Positions 45,300 through 56,981 are shown, counted from the first letter of the stretch. The stretch is DNA of 64,000 nucleotides from Onthophagus taurus (GCF_036711975.1 NC_091976.1:25792001-25856000), one strand, 5' to 3'. The notes: a model not told the origin generated them from the sequence alone. Numbers and translations: made by a program.

Positions 45300-47600
45300 T
45301 AAGTTTTAATTTTTATTTTAAAATTTGAAATGGGTAATTAAAAATTTTCTACTGATCACAGAGTAGTAAGAACCGCAACCAAATTCAGGCAATAAGAAGT
45401 CATGCCCTTTCGCTATTTGCATCTATATTATTATTTTAAAATAATTGGAAAATCGTATGTCAAGGACGAATTAAGATAAATTGATGAAATTGCAAACATT
45501 TAAAAGGTTATTTAACTCAGATTTAATGTGCCATTAATTATTTCTTATTTTCAACAAACCTCGTTGTTATGATTTTTTAAACCCAACTCTGCAAATTTAA
45601 TTGTTATAATAATAATAAGCATTTAAAAGAGATCGTATCTCAAGAACACATTAAGATATTTTGATGAAATAGCTTACATTTTGAGGATAAACCTCATTGT
45701 TATGATTTTCTAAACCCAACCTTGCTTATTAAATTGTTAGAAACGTTAAGAGCAAAAATTAAAAAAATCGTATCTCAAGAACGAAATTAGATATTTTGAT
45801 GAAATAGCAAACATTTTGAAGGTTATTTAACACAGATTTAGTGTGCCATTAATTATTTCTTATTTCCCATTAACCTCGTTGTTATGATTTTTTAAACCCA
45901 ACTGTGCGTATTAAATTGTTAGAAACGTTACGAGCAGAAATTTAAAAAATCGTATCTCAACAACTAAATGAGATATTTAGATGAAACAGCGTACATTTTG
46001 AAGGTCATTTAACTCAGATTTAGTGTACCATTAATTATTTCTTATTATCCATAAATCACGTTGTTATGATTTTTTAAACCCAACTCTGCATATTAAATTG
46101 TTAGACACGTTACGAGCAGAAATTTAAAAAATCGTATCTCAAGAACTAAATGAGATATTTTGATGAAATAGCGAACTTTTTGAAGGTTATTTAACACAGA
46201 TTTAGTGTGCCATTAATTGTTTCTTATTATCCATAAACATCGTTTTTATGATCTTTTAAGCCCAACTCTGCACATTTAATTGGAAATGTTAAGAATAGAA
46301 GTTTAAAAAATCATATCTCAAGAACGAAATGAGATATTTTGATGAAATAGCAAACATTTTGAAGGTTATTTAACACAGATTTAGTGTGCCATTAATTGTT
46401 TCTTATTATCTATAAACATAGTTGTTATGATTTTTTAAGCCCAACTCTGCATATTAAATTGTTAGAAACGTTAAGAGCAAAAATTTAAAAAATCGTATCT
46501 CAAGAACTAAATGAGGTATTTTGATGAAATAGCGAACAGTTTGAAGGGTATTTAACACAGATTTAGTGTGCAATTAATTATTTCTTATTTTCCATAAACA
46601 TCGTTGTTATGATCGTTAAAACCCAAGTATGCACAATAAATTGTTAGAAACGTTACGAGCAGAAATTTAAAAAATCGTATCTCAAGAACTAAATGAGGTA
46701 TTTTGATGAAATAGCGAACATTTTCAAGGTTATTTAACACAGATTTAGTGTGCCTTTAATTATTTCTTATTATCCATAAACATCGTTGTTATGACTTTTT
46801 AAACCCAACTCTGCACATTTAATTGTTAGAAATGTTAAAAATACAAAATTTAAAAAATCATATCTCAAGAACGAATTGAAATATAATAATGAAATACCCA
46901 ACATTTTTAAGGTTATTTAACACAGATTTAGTGTGCCATTAATTATTTCTTATCATCCATAAACATCGTTGTTATAATTTTTTAAACCCAACTCTGTACA
47001 TCAAATTGCTAGAAACGTTACGAGTAGAACTTTAAACAATCGTATCTCAAGAACGAATTGAGATATTTTGATGAAATAGCAAATATTTTGAAGGCTATTT
47101 AACACAGATTTAGTGTGCCATTAATTATTTCTTATTTTCCATAAGCATCGTCGTTATGATTTTTTAAACCCAACTCTGCATATTTAATTGTTATATTAAG
47201 ATAGAAATTTAAAAGATTGTATCTCAAGAACGAATTGAGATATGATAATGAAATAAAAAGCATTTTAAAGTAGATTTAATCAAGATTTAATAAAGCATAC
47301 ATAATTTTTTATTTCCCAAAAACCTCGTTATTATGAATTTTTAAACCCAACTCTGCAAATTTGATTACTATAAATTTGAAAAACAGAGTTTTAAAACATC
47401 ATATCTCAAGAACGAATTGAGATATCATGATGGTATAGCGAACATTTTGAAGGTAATGTATTAGAGATTTAGTGTACCATTAATTATTTATTAATTTCCG
47501 TAAATATTGTTGTTATGATTTTTTAACCCCAACTCTGCCCGACCTAGTAACAAATTTGAATCCTTTCTTTGGTTATTGTTAAAAAAATCGTAATAAATTA
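45300..47600. repeat. satellite array A, about 12 copies of a 180-bp unit
   Basis: Each unit contains TATCTCAAGAAC(G/T)AAATGAGATA, TTTTGATGAAATAGCGAACA, TTATTTAACACAGATTTAGT, GTGCCATTAATTATTTCTTA and TTTTTTAAACCCAACTCTGC, spaced 177-185 bp. Copies in the middle are most alike and edge copies most diverged. Both edges match those of array B: left edge CAGGCAATAAGAAGT, right edge AATCGTAATAAATTAAGG then TTTTAATAAATCG. The two arrays therefore descend from one copied segment, not from independent expansion. No gene inside. Confidence 0.92.
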
Positions 47601-47757
47601 AGGTTTTAATAAATCGCTTTCAATGAAAAAGATCACATTTGGAAATATCATATTGTTTTTCAGAGCTGACGTCACGAACGGTCCTTCGATCTGTATACCT
47701 GTCTGATTTAAATATAAATAGAAGTATAAATAGAAGTACACTTGTAGGTAAGTTATT

Positions 47758-48706
47758 TTAATATTTCGATAACAAATGGTTTTCTTCTGAATCACACAAA
47801 AAAGAAATTAATTTTTCTAAAAAAACTTTCATTAGAAGACTTCTTTCGTTTGAAATTTGAATAATATCATCATGACAACTTTCCGAATCGTTATCGTAGT
47901 TATTAACGAATACACTAGTAATTAAACTGAACGCGAGCACTTTCATTCCACAACGTTTCGCCGCCAATACTTCCGGTACAATACACATACCAATAACATC
48001 AACGTTACGAGCATTTAAAAACTTCACTTCAGCAACTGTTGCGTAATTCGGGCCGGTTAAATACGCGTAAGTTCCTACGTGTAGTTTATCTTGGAATTCG
48101 AGATCTTTAGTTAAGATATCTTTGGATTTTAAAAGAAGTTTTTTGTCGTAAATTGGGCAGTGATTTGCAAATTTGGGTCCACTTTTCTCGTTCAACGGTT
48201 CATCCACGGGATATAAATCGGGGAATCCCATCAAATAAACATGTTTGTTGATTAATATGATGTCTCCAGGTTGATATTTTGTGTTTATAGCAACTCCAGT
48301 ATTTCCCAAAAATAAATAATCAACTCCCAAAGCTTTTAAGATGTGTATCATCATCGTGCATTGTCTCGAAGTGTACCCCTGGTATAAATGCAACTTCCCT
48401 TGAACAATCAAAATCGGAAGCTTATGGAAGTAACCAAAAATTAATTGATGCGATTTCTTCGACACAACTTTCGGAAAATTCGGAATATCATGATAAGGTA
48501 TACAACAACACCGCCTTATTGTTAAGATTTCAGAAACGATATCAAGATCAGAACTACACATTATTGCTATTTTAACCACATCTTTTATTTTTCCTGATAC
48601 ATACTTCGCAGCTTCCTCAACAGCATGTACCCTAAATACATAAAAAGATTACTAATTAAACCACACCTAATTAATTCACGTACGTTATTCCATCGTCTCC
48701 ACTCAT
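47758..48706 (-). CDS. purine nucleoside phosphorylase paralogue with degenerate active site
   Basis: Exons 48684-48706 (MSGDDGIT start) and 47758-48631 (acceptor ATTTAG), 298 residues against 289 in human PNP. Family blocks are in order: KIAIMCSSDLDIVSEIL, DIPNFPKV, GKLHLYQGYTSRQC (His89, equal to human His86), PGDIILINKHVYLMGF, VGTYAYLTGPNYATVAE, DVIGMCIVPEVLAAKRCGMK, FSLITS and a late His261 (human His257). Spacing from His89 to 261 matches human without gaps, so substitutions can be read directly: Glu201 is Ala205, Asn243 is Ser247, Arg84 is Lys87, Ser220 is Cys224, and NAAGG is NTGVA. Loss of both base-binding side chains suggests a changed substrate or a pseudo-enzyme. The reading frame is intact over 300 codons, so it is under selection or young. 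Confidence 0.9.
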
Positions 48707-48884
48707 CTTCAAAATTATTAACTATAAATTTAGATTATTAAATTTAGAATGATGACAATTTTTTGATTTGTCAAATTTCTTACTCGAAAGAAGGCTAATA
48801 ACCTGTCAAAAAACACCTGGCCCAAAATTATTTTTAAGAATACTTTTGGCATCAAAATTGTTGAGTGATAACATCTAGATCAAA
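48707..48884. promoter_or_regulatory. 178-bp bidirectional promoter between two PNP genes
   Basis: The two start codons face away from each other with only this AT-rich stretch between. A TATAAA-like ACTATAAATT occurs at about 48720-48730. The leaders of both genes must overlap or be very short, so co-regulation is likely. Confidence 0.6.
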
Positions 48885-51800
48885 ATGACCGAAAAACCAG
48901 AAGAATTAGTAGAACCATATCAAGAAATACAAGTTGAAGGAGATAAATCTAAGTCTAAATCTACCCTTACGTAATTTGTAAAATAATAATTTATGTAATA
49001 ATAGAAAATATTACTTTTTAGGTATGAAGAAATTGAAGATTGTGCCAAGTTTATAAAGGAAGCTACAAATACAACTGCTAAAATTGCAGTTATAGCTGGA
49101 TCATCAATGGGTAGGTTTAGATTGAAAAGTTTCAACTGATCATAGAATAGTAAAAACTGCAATTCAGGCAATAAGAAGTACAAAAAAGTCGAAAGTATTC
49201 CAATTAATCATGCCCTTTCTATGTTTGCATCTACATTCTTATTTTAAGGATATTTTGAAAATCATATCTCAAGAACGAAATGAGATATTTTGATGAAATA
49301 GCTAACATTTTGAAGGTTATTTAACACAGATTTAGTGTGCCATTAATTATTTCTTATTTTCCATAAACATCTTTGTTATGATTTTTTAAACCCAACTCTG
49401 CATATTTAATTGGAAATGTTAAGAATAAAAATTTAAAAAATCATATCTCAAGAACAAAATGAGATATTTTGATGAAATAGCGAACATTTTGAAGGTTATT
49501 TAACACAGATTTAGTGTGCCATTAATTATTTCTTATTATCCATAAACATCGTTATTATGATTTCTTAAACCCAACTCTGCATATTTAATTGGAAATGTTA
49601 AGAATAAAAATTTAAAAAATCATATCTCAAGAACAAAATGAGATATTTTGATGAAATAGCGAACATTTTGAAGGTTATTTAACACAGATTTAGTGTGCCA
49701 TTAATTATTTCTTATTATCCATAAACATCGTTATTATGATTTTTTAAACCCAACTCTGCATATTAAATTTTTAAAACGTTAAGAGCAGAAAGTTAAAACA
49801 TCGTATCTCAAGAACGAAACGAGATATTTTGATGAAATAGCGAACATTTTGAAGGTTATTTAACACAGATTTAATGTACCATTAATTGTTTCTTATTATC
49901 CATAAACATCGTGGTTATGATTTTTTAAACCCAACTCTGCATATTTAATTGTTAGAAACGTTAAGAGTAGAAATTTAAAAAAGCGTATCTCAAGAACGAA
50001 ACGAGATATATTGATGAAATAGCGAACATTTGGAAGGTTATTTAACACAGATTTAGTGTGCCATTAGTTATTTCTTATTATCCATAAAAATCGTTGTTAT
50101 GATTTTTTAAACCCAACTCTGCACATAATTGTTATATTAAGAATAGAAATTAAAAAATCGTATCTCAAGAACGAATTAAGATATTTTGATAAAATAGCGA
50201 ACATTTTGAAGGATGTTTAACACAGATATAGTGTGCCATTAATTGTTTCTTATTATCCATAAACCTCGTTATTATGAATTTTTAAACACAACTCTGCAAA
50301 TTTGTAGAATAGAGATTTAAAAAATCGTATCTCACGAACGAATTGAGATATCATAATGATATTGCGAACATTTTAAAGCAAATTTAATGAATATTTGATG
50401 TGCCATAAATAATTTCTTGGTTTCCATAAACTTCAATGTTATGATTTTTTAAACTCAACTCGACATCTTTATTAATATTTTAAAAATAGAAATTTGAAAA
50501 GTCATATCTCAAGAACGAATTGAGATATCACCATGAAATAACAAACATTTTAAAACAAATTTAATAACGATTTAATAAGCCATAAATGATTTCTTATTTC
50601 TCATAAACCGGGTTGTTGCGATTATTTAAACCCGTCTCTGCATGTTGCGTTATGTATCTAAACAATAAAAATTTAAATTGTTGTATCTCCAGAACGAATT
50701 GTGATATGATGATGAAATAACGAACATTTTAAAGCAAATTTAATGAATATTTGATGTGCCATAAATAATTTCTTGGTTTCCATAAACTTTATTGTTATCA
50801 GTTTTAAACTCAATTCAACATCTTTATTAACATTTTAAAAAGAGAAATTTAAAATGTCATATCTCAAGAACGAATTGAGATATCATCATGAAATAACAAA
50901 CATTTTAAAGCAAATTTAATAACGATTTAACGTGCCATAAATGCTTTCTTATTTTTCATAAACATCGTTGTTATGATTTTTTAAACCCACTCTGCACATA
51001 ATTATTATCAATTTAAAGAACACAGTTTTAAAAACTCGTATCTCAAGAACGAATTGAGATATCATGATGATTTTGCGAACATTTTGAAGGTAATTTATTA
51101 GAGATTTAGTGTACCATTAATTATTTCTTAATTTCCGTAAATATCGTTGTTATGATTTTTTAACCCCAACTCTGCATAAAAAATGTGAATAAAAAAATCG
51201 TAATAAATCAAGGTTTTAATAAATCGTTATGAAATTATCAGCAATTATAAATAAAAGCATAAGCTTTTCAATGAAAAAGATCAAATTTGGAGATACCTTT
51301 CAGTTTTTGAGATACAAATTTTTAATGTCAATCGGTTCTTTATATATTTTGAGCCTTCAATACATTTAGTGCATACATAATACAACAAAATAGAAATACA
51401 ATTAACATAAACTAAATTAAACTTAATTTTTCTATATAATCGTTAATTTTTGAAGTAAAAATTATTTTCTTAGATACTTTGGGTTTAAATGTAACAGAAG
51501 CAACGACCATTCAGTACGAATTAATTCCTCATTTCCCAAGAAGTGAATCATCTATTGGTAAAATCATCGCAGGTAATATGGAGAACACACCAGTTTTGAT
51601 TTTTAAAGGACGCTATCACCTTTATGATGGTTACACGATGCAAGAATGCACCATGCATATAAAAGTTTTAAAATTACTCGGTGTTAAGGTTTTAATTATA
51701 ATTAATACTTCCGGGGGAATTAATCAAGATTACAAAATCGGGGATATAATGTTGGTTAAAGACCATATAAATTTACAAGGATTTGCAGGACAAAATCCTT

Positions 51801-52306
51801 TAATTGGTCCAAACGATGAACGATTTGGACCTAGATTTATTCCGATGAATAAAGTGTACGATAAAGATTTATTGGGGAAAGCGAAAAAAATTTTGGATGA
51901 AATTGAATTTGAAGGGACGATTCACGAAGGAGTGTACGCAACAGTTTCTGGGCCAGCTTATGATACGATATCAGAAAATCTGTTTTTAAAAACTTGTGAA
52001 ATTGATGCTGTTGGATTGACGATAATTCCCGAAGTGTTAGTTGCTAAACATAGCGGAATGTCCATCGTAGCTTTCTCAATAATAACAGATCAAGAAATCG
52101 TGGATGAAAATAACGATAAAGAATTTAATCACGAGGAAATGATCGAAATTTGCGATAAAAGAACAAAACAACTCAATGAATTCTTAGAAAAATTTGTTAA
52201 AATTGCTGTCTTATCTAAGGAAGAGGGGGATATTGAATGCGGGGGTGATGAAATCATCACAAAATCTTCCAAACGAATACGTTGTAAATGTAATAATCTT
52301 AATTGA
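48885..52306 (+). CDS. purine nucleoside phosphorylase with Asp/Asp purine site
   Basis: Exons 48885-48970, 49022-49110 and 51474-52306 (donors GTAATT, GTAGGT; acceptors TTTTTAG, TTCTTAG), 335 residues. There is a 29-residue Lys/Glu/Ser N-terminal extension, then TYEEIEDCAKFIKEA, IAVIAGSSMDTLGL, ELIPHFPRSE, GRYHLYDGYTMQECTMH, INTSGGINQDYKIGDIMLVK, DHINLQGFAGQNPLIGPNDE, RFGPRF, EGVYATVSGPAYDTISE, DAVGLTIIPEVLVAKHSGMS and a Lys/Cys tail. Phosphate- and ribose-site residues are kept (Arg105, His107, His278). The base-binding pair is altered: human Glu201 is Asp222 and Asn243 is Asp264, with exact family spacing (42 and 14 residues to the next markers). Asn243Asp in human PNP is reported to favour 6-aminopurines such as adenosine, so an adenosine-type phosphorylase is a reasonable inference. 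Purine salvage, cytosolic. Intron 2 (2.36 kb) holds satellite array B. Confidence 0.92.
49250..51200. repeat. satellite array B, about 11 copies of the 180-bp unit, inside PNP intron 2
   Basis: Same unit and orientation as array A (TATCTCAAGAACGAAATGAG, ATTTAGTGTGCCATTAATTA, TTTTTTAAACCCAACTCTGC). The first five copies are nearly uniform; later ones diverge (GATTTAATAAGCCATAAATG variants at 50.4-50.95 kb). The right edge repeats the AATCGTAATAAATCAAGG and TTTCAATGAAAAAGATCA sequence that borders array A at 47.6 kb. The splice sites on both sides are untouched. Confidence 0.92.
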
Positions 52307-52389
52307 TCTATTTTAATAAAAAAATTTGAATTATTTGCTTATGTTTATTTTAATTTAATCAATATTATAAATACATTTTAATTAACTGT

Positions 52390-52966
52390 TTACCATCCAT
52401 GATGACCATAACCGTAACCATGATCTCCAATTACTGAGTGTCCAAATGCAACAGGTACAGCATGAACGGGAATAGGCGCGTGATCAATTACAGCACTGCT
52501 ATATGAAACAACTTTACTAATAGCTGGTGCAGCTACAGCAATTGGAGCTATAACTGGAGCAACAACTGGAGCTGCATGAGCTACTATTGGAGCTGCATGA
52601 GCTACAATTGGAGCTGCATGAGCTACAACAGGAACAGTTTGTGCAACATATCCCGGTTCTACATGAGCAGATACAACTCCTCCTGGATGTCCATCACTGA
52701 CTACAGCACCTGCATCAGCAGCAGCATGAATAACACTTCCATCAGGACCTACAACGACAGCTTTTGTAGCTGGTCCTTTTACAATCGCCGCTGGTTCAGC
52801 TGGACCAGCTACAACGGCTCCGATTGCGTGTGAGTAAGCTGTGGAGATGATTCCAGCGAAAAGAATGAACAAAAACTGAGAATAAACAAAAATAAATTAG
52901 ATTATTTATTTAGGTTAATCCATATTGATTGAATAATATAAGTTGTGGTCTTACCGAGGAGTTCAT
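52390..52966 (-). CDS. secreted Ala/Val/His-rich cuticle-type protein with AHAAPIV repeats
   Basis: Exon 1 is 52955-52966 (MNSS, donor GTAAGA), exon 2 is 52390-52875 after TTCTCAG, 165 residues. Signal MNSSFLFILFAGIISTAYSH. Family N-terminal motifs are present but diverged: AIGAVVAGPAEPAAIVKGPA, TKAVVVGPDGSVIHAA, GHPGGVVSAHVEPG. The centre carries three VAHAAPIVAHAAPIV heptads followed by APVIAPIAVAAPAI; AAP[AV] repeats are a recognised hallmark of insect cuticle proteins. It ends YGYGHHGW. Its stop lies 83 bp from that of the plus-strand PNP gene (tail to tail), so their 3' ends may overlap. Confidence 0.9.
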
Positions 52967-53028
52967 GGTGATTGAGTGTTCTGGTAAACCGCAAATAGTT
53001 TGTAATTAGATCGGGTTGGACGCCGTCG

Positions 53029-53065
53029 TTTATATACCAAGTTAAATTCGAAAAAGTAGAACCTT
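53029..53065 (-). promoter_or_regulatory. TATA box with upstream AAGGTT box
   Basis: TATATAAA (53029-53036), with CAAGGTT at about 53060-53066 on the minus strand. Confidence 0.5.
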
Positions 53066-53337
53066 GAGGCGAAGGTATTCGCAGTTGAAGGTTGGTTTAA
53101 ACTTCCGTTTGGCGCGAGACTTTTGTTTATCACGAAATGTGATTTAAATAAAAGTGTTTAGTCACGATTAATTAAAAATACTCTCATTTTAGGATTTAAT
53201 TTTATGTGGTTATAATAAATTAATTTTCTTTTTATTATTTACACATTTATTAAAAATATAAAATATAGATTAGAATTGTAGGGAATCCTGGTCGTTATAT
53301 GTACATTAGCACCATTACGCAGAAAATGATATTATTT

Positions 53338-53635
53338 AACATTTTTAGTCACCTCTCCATGAGCTATTATCACTGTCCCAGCTACCGTCATCTCTTTTCC
53401 AGGATCCATCATCACCATCCCATCGCCCATTGTTACAATGTCCATCATTCCAGCCGTTCCAAGCTCCTACACCATACCAACCGTTCCAGTCTCCTCTTTT
53501 CCATCCACTCCTTCTTCTTCTCCAGTTATTACCAACTATAGTTCCTGAAGGTCCAGCAACTACAGTACCTTTACCACCCCATCCTACTGTTTCTGCATTT
53601 ACGCATTAAACAGCAATAGCAAGGAAAGTTACAAT
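53338..53635 (-). pseudogene. truncated tandem copy 1 of the 54.2-54.9 kb gene
   Basis: Matches exon 2 of the intact neighbour from IVTFLAIAV to the C-terminus, but has no exon 1 and no splice acceptor. The TAC codon after AIAV is now TAA, and the Trp/Gly repeats are shortened and diverged (RRRRSGWKRGDW). The last codon is also altered (GDxKC instead of GDGKW). It lies in the first of two incomplete duplication units (53209-53638 and 53639-54079) whose edges carry GGTTATAA. Not a working gene. Confidence 0.85.
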
Positions 53636-53768
53636 CAAGGTTATAAAAAATTAATTTCCTTTTTATTATTTACACATTTATTAAAAAATATAAAATATAC
53701 ATTGGAAATGTACTGAATCCTGGTCGTTATATGTACATTAGCACCATTACGCAGAAAATGATATTATT

Positions 53769-54076
53769 TACCATTTTCCGTCACCTCTCCATGAGCCATC
53801 ATCACCGTCCCAGCTACCGTCATCCCCTTTCCAGGATCCATCATCACCACCCCATCTTCCATCGTTCTAACGTCCATCATTCCAGCCATTCCAACCGTTC
53901 CAAGCTCCTACACCATTCCAGCCGTTGCAGTTTCCTCCTTTCCATCCACTCCATCTTCCTCTCCAGTTATTACCAACTATAGTTCCTGAAGATCCAGCAA
54001 CTACAGTACCTTTACCACCCCATCCTACTGTTCCTGCATTTACGCATTAAACAGCAATAGCAAGGAAAGTTACAAT
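53769..54076 (-). pseudogene. truncated tandem copy 2 of the 54.2-54.9 kb gene
   Basis: Same truncation and the same TAC-to-TAA change in the signal peptide as copy 1, so the defect preceded the second duplication. It adds a stop at DGRxND (CGA or CGT TGG changed to CGT TAG). It is closer in sequence to the intact gene than copy 1 and retains the GDGKW end. Confidence 0.85.
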
Positions 54077-54208
54077 CAAGGTTATAAAAAATTAATTTCC
54101 TTTTTATTATTTACATATTTATTAAAAAATATAAAATATACATTAGAATTGTACTGAATCCTGGTCGTTATATGTACATTAGCACCATTACGCAGAAAAT
54201 GATTTTAT

Positions 54209-54942
54209 TTACCATTTTCCGTCACCTCTCCATGAGCCATCATCACCGTCCCAGCTACCGTCATCGCCTTTCCAGGATCCATCATCACCATCCCATCTTC
54301 CATCGTTCCAACGTCCATCATTCCAGCCGTTCCAACCATTATTCCAGCCATTCCAACCATTCCAACCATTATTCCAGCCGTTCCAACCGTTCCAAGCTCC
54401 TACACCATTCCAGCCGTTATTCCATCCGTTCCAGTCTCCTCCTTTCCATCCACCCCATCCACCCCAACCTCCCCATCCTCCTCTCCAGTTATTAGCAACT
54501 ACAGTTCCTGATGGTCCAGCGACTACAGCACCTTTACCACCCCATCCTGTTGCTCCTGCATTTACGCAGTAAACAGCAATAGCAAGGAAAGTTACAATCT
54601 GAAAATGCAAAAAGAATTGTTTGATTAAAATAGAGAGATAAAGAATTTAGACTTGAGTACATTGACCTGAGTTTAAGTTTATGTTACAATAGTTGGGTTA
54701 AGAAAAAAAATGAGGGTATTGTATAACTAAGGCGGTGTTTCTGTGGGCGTTTAATTGATGCCGGTAAGTTATAAAAGTTAAAGTGACATAATTATGGTAT
54801 TCAATAAAGCGTAGATTTAAGAAATCGAAAACTTGATATTAAACTTATCCTAACAAAATAAAGTACTCCTAGATTATTTAAAATAATAAGTTGTAAACAA
54901 CAAAATAATGGTAATAATTGATGATCTTACCAGAAGTTTCAT
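54209..54942 (-). CDS. secreted Trp/Gly/Asp-repeat cuticle-type protein
   Basis: Exon 1 is 54931-54942 (MKLL, donor GTAAGA), exon 2 is 54209-54598 (acceptor TTTTCAG), 133 residues. The intron (332 bp) is far longer than in its neighbours. Signal MKLLIVTFLAIAVYCVNAG. Then GKGAVVAGPSGTVVANNW (family motif), RGGWGGWGGWGGWKGGDW, WNGWNNGWNGW repeats, and an acidic C-terminal repeat of about nine residues (DGDDGSWKG, DDGSWDG, DDGSWRG) ending DGKW. Source gene of the two truncated copies downstream. The long intron may come from the same local rearrangement. Confidence 0.88.
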
Positions 54943-55001
54943 GTTGCTCACTTTGTTACAATCACAAGTGTACTGATAACGACAACTCGCCCATTGCTGG
55001 T

Positions 55002-55033
55002 ATTTATACTAGTTATTACAAATACTTAACCTT
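55002..55033 (-). promoter_or_regulatory. TATA box with upstream GAAGGTT box
   Basis: TATAAAT (55002-55008), with GAAGGTTAAG about 20 bp upstream (AAGGTT at 55028-55033). ATCAGT initiator near 54974. Confidence 0.6.
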
Positions 55034-55039
55034 CATAGC

Positions 55040-56335
55040 CAACCTCATAACACCACCCATATAGGTTGCGTATGGTACAATTTTTTACGAAAAATTTCTC
55101 CAATCAACAGTATCCCTCTACATCTCTCTAATTCACGGTGTTATCGTATTTTCCCTCTCGATTAATCCAATTAAAATATTTACGGTTTCAGGTTGACCGT
55201 GGCTAATTCATTTGTAATTGTTGTTTATGATAATTTTGTTTATTAATAAAACGTATCGAACTGGGTGTGTTTGTCATAATCCATAAATATGAGGGGTGAT
55301 TTTTATTGTTTTCCTAAAATAGGTTGAAAAGAATGAACTTGAGCTATTTTTAAAACGATCTGTTTGTTTAAAAAAAAATTAATCACTGAAATGTAGTAAT
55401 AAAATGATGTTAGATAGGATGATGAAATCTATTAAGATATTAGTATATATTGTAATGTTTATATTTCTATTGTAATATTAATTTTTCTACTTTTTTACCA
55501 AAGTTGAAGTTGTATTAGAAATTGCAAGTAGCTGCTATATTCCTTAATACTTTTTTTTAAAACTGATACTGTTTAGAGAGGATTAAATACTGGATGTTGT
55601 TGATAGAGGATTGGACTAGGTTAATCTTTTGCAAGTAGCGTCTAGTCCTCCGTTAGCAGCATCTAGTCATCTGCCAGAATTCTTAATTCTGCTGGCAGAG
55701 GACTAGAAACTGCTAATGGAGGGCGAAACACTACTTGTAGAAAATTACCTACTCCTTGCAGAAGACTAGAAACTGCTCACTAAATACTCTATATTGCTTT
55801 CAAAGTACTAGATACTTTTGTTTGAGGACTAAATACTGCTAATTCTTATTTCAGAAAACTAAAACAACTTGCAGAAGATTAGAAACTGATAAAAACACTA
55901 AGAAGGACCTTCTTGTCTTGTTCCAGCAATATTTAGTCTTCTGCAAGTGATATACAGTTCTGACCCAGAAGACTAAAAACTGTTTTCAGAATACTTGATG
56001 CTACTCACACAAGACTTCTGCGAATATAAGACTGAATAGCTACTACTAATACAAGACTTTTCTATTACTTTTTACTTCTACAAGAAGAAAATTTGTTGAG
56101 TGTAAGAATTTATCCCAGTTTCAAAATCCAAATCGCAATATTCTATCCAAGTAATCTAATTCATTTCATAAATATATTTGATAGATTATAATTTTGATTC
56201 ATTAATAAAAACAATGTATAGGTAACTTTTATAATATGATTTTAATATGAATAAATACATTTTGGTACACTGTCACAATATTATTTGCGATGTCATAGCC
56301 TAAGTCTTCAATTGTACAAAAAATCCTCTCTGCAT
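55040..56335. other. intergenic stretch with interspersed AGGACTAGAAACTGCT words
   Basis: Positions 55590-55990 repeat variants of GGACTAGAAACTGCTAAT and their complement many times. 55640-55730 forms an inverted repeat around AATTCTTAATTCT (CTCCGTTAGCAG/CTGCTAATGGAG). No gene. The end (56210-56330) is the duplicated 3' flank of the next gene. Confidence 0.55.
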
Positions 56336-56912
56336 TTACCACTTTCCGCTTGGTCTATAAGATCCATCATCTCCATCATCACAATCATCGCCAAGACCAA
56401 GACCTACGGGTCCAATTGGGCCAACGGCACCAACACTAACAGCACCTAATCCATTAGAAACGACAGTTCCTGATGGTCCGGCTAAAACAGCTCCGCTTAA
56501 TCCGTTGTTAAGTCCAATACCAAGACCAATGGGAACTGGGGCTATAATTGGTGAAGGGATTGCGATTGGGGCTTGAATTGCAATTGGGGCTGGGATTCCG
56601 ACAAGTCCCGGGGAAACTGCACCGCTGACGACTCCTCCAGGAATAGCTCCGGCTGCTATAGCACCAGCTTGCGCAGCTCCAGAAACGATTGATCCATCTG
56701 GGCCGATTACTGATCCCTTTGCTGCAGGTCCTTGAAGGATAGCTCCAGGATTTCCAGGTCCAACAAGTACCCCTCCTAATGGAAGTCCAGGGTATCCATT
56801 AGCAACGCATACAGTAATTGCGAAAAGAACGATCTAAGATAAAAAGTTATGTTTCAATCTTAGAAAACATTATAGGTATTAAATTTTGTTGAGATATTAC
56901 CAAAGTTTTCAT
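56336..56912 (-). CDS. secreted Ala/Val/Ile/Pro-rich cuticle-type protein, GPDGS subfamily
   Basis: Exon 1 is 56901-56912 (MKTL, donor GTAATA), exon 2 is 56336-56833, 169 residues. Signal MKTLIVLFAITVCVANG. Modules: PLGGVLVGPGNPGAILQGPA, AKGSVIGPDGSIVSGAAQAG, AIPGGVVSGAVSPG, an Ile/Pro/Ala stretch (PAPIAIQAPIAIPSPIIAPV), GLSGAVLAGPSGTVVSNGLG, and the acidic tail GDDCDDGDDGSYRPSGKW. A single cysteine lies in the tail, which could allow dimer cross-linking. Tandem paralogue of the 58-kb gene, duplicated together with both flanks. Confidence 0.9.
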
Positions 56913-56981
56913 CTTGGATGTTTGTATGTTTCTGCTGTGAGACTGTTCGTTGTGAACTAAAGTTGATGGCGAGCTTGCAGG

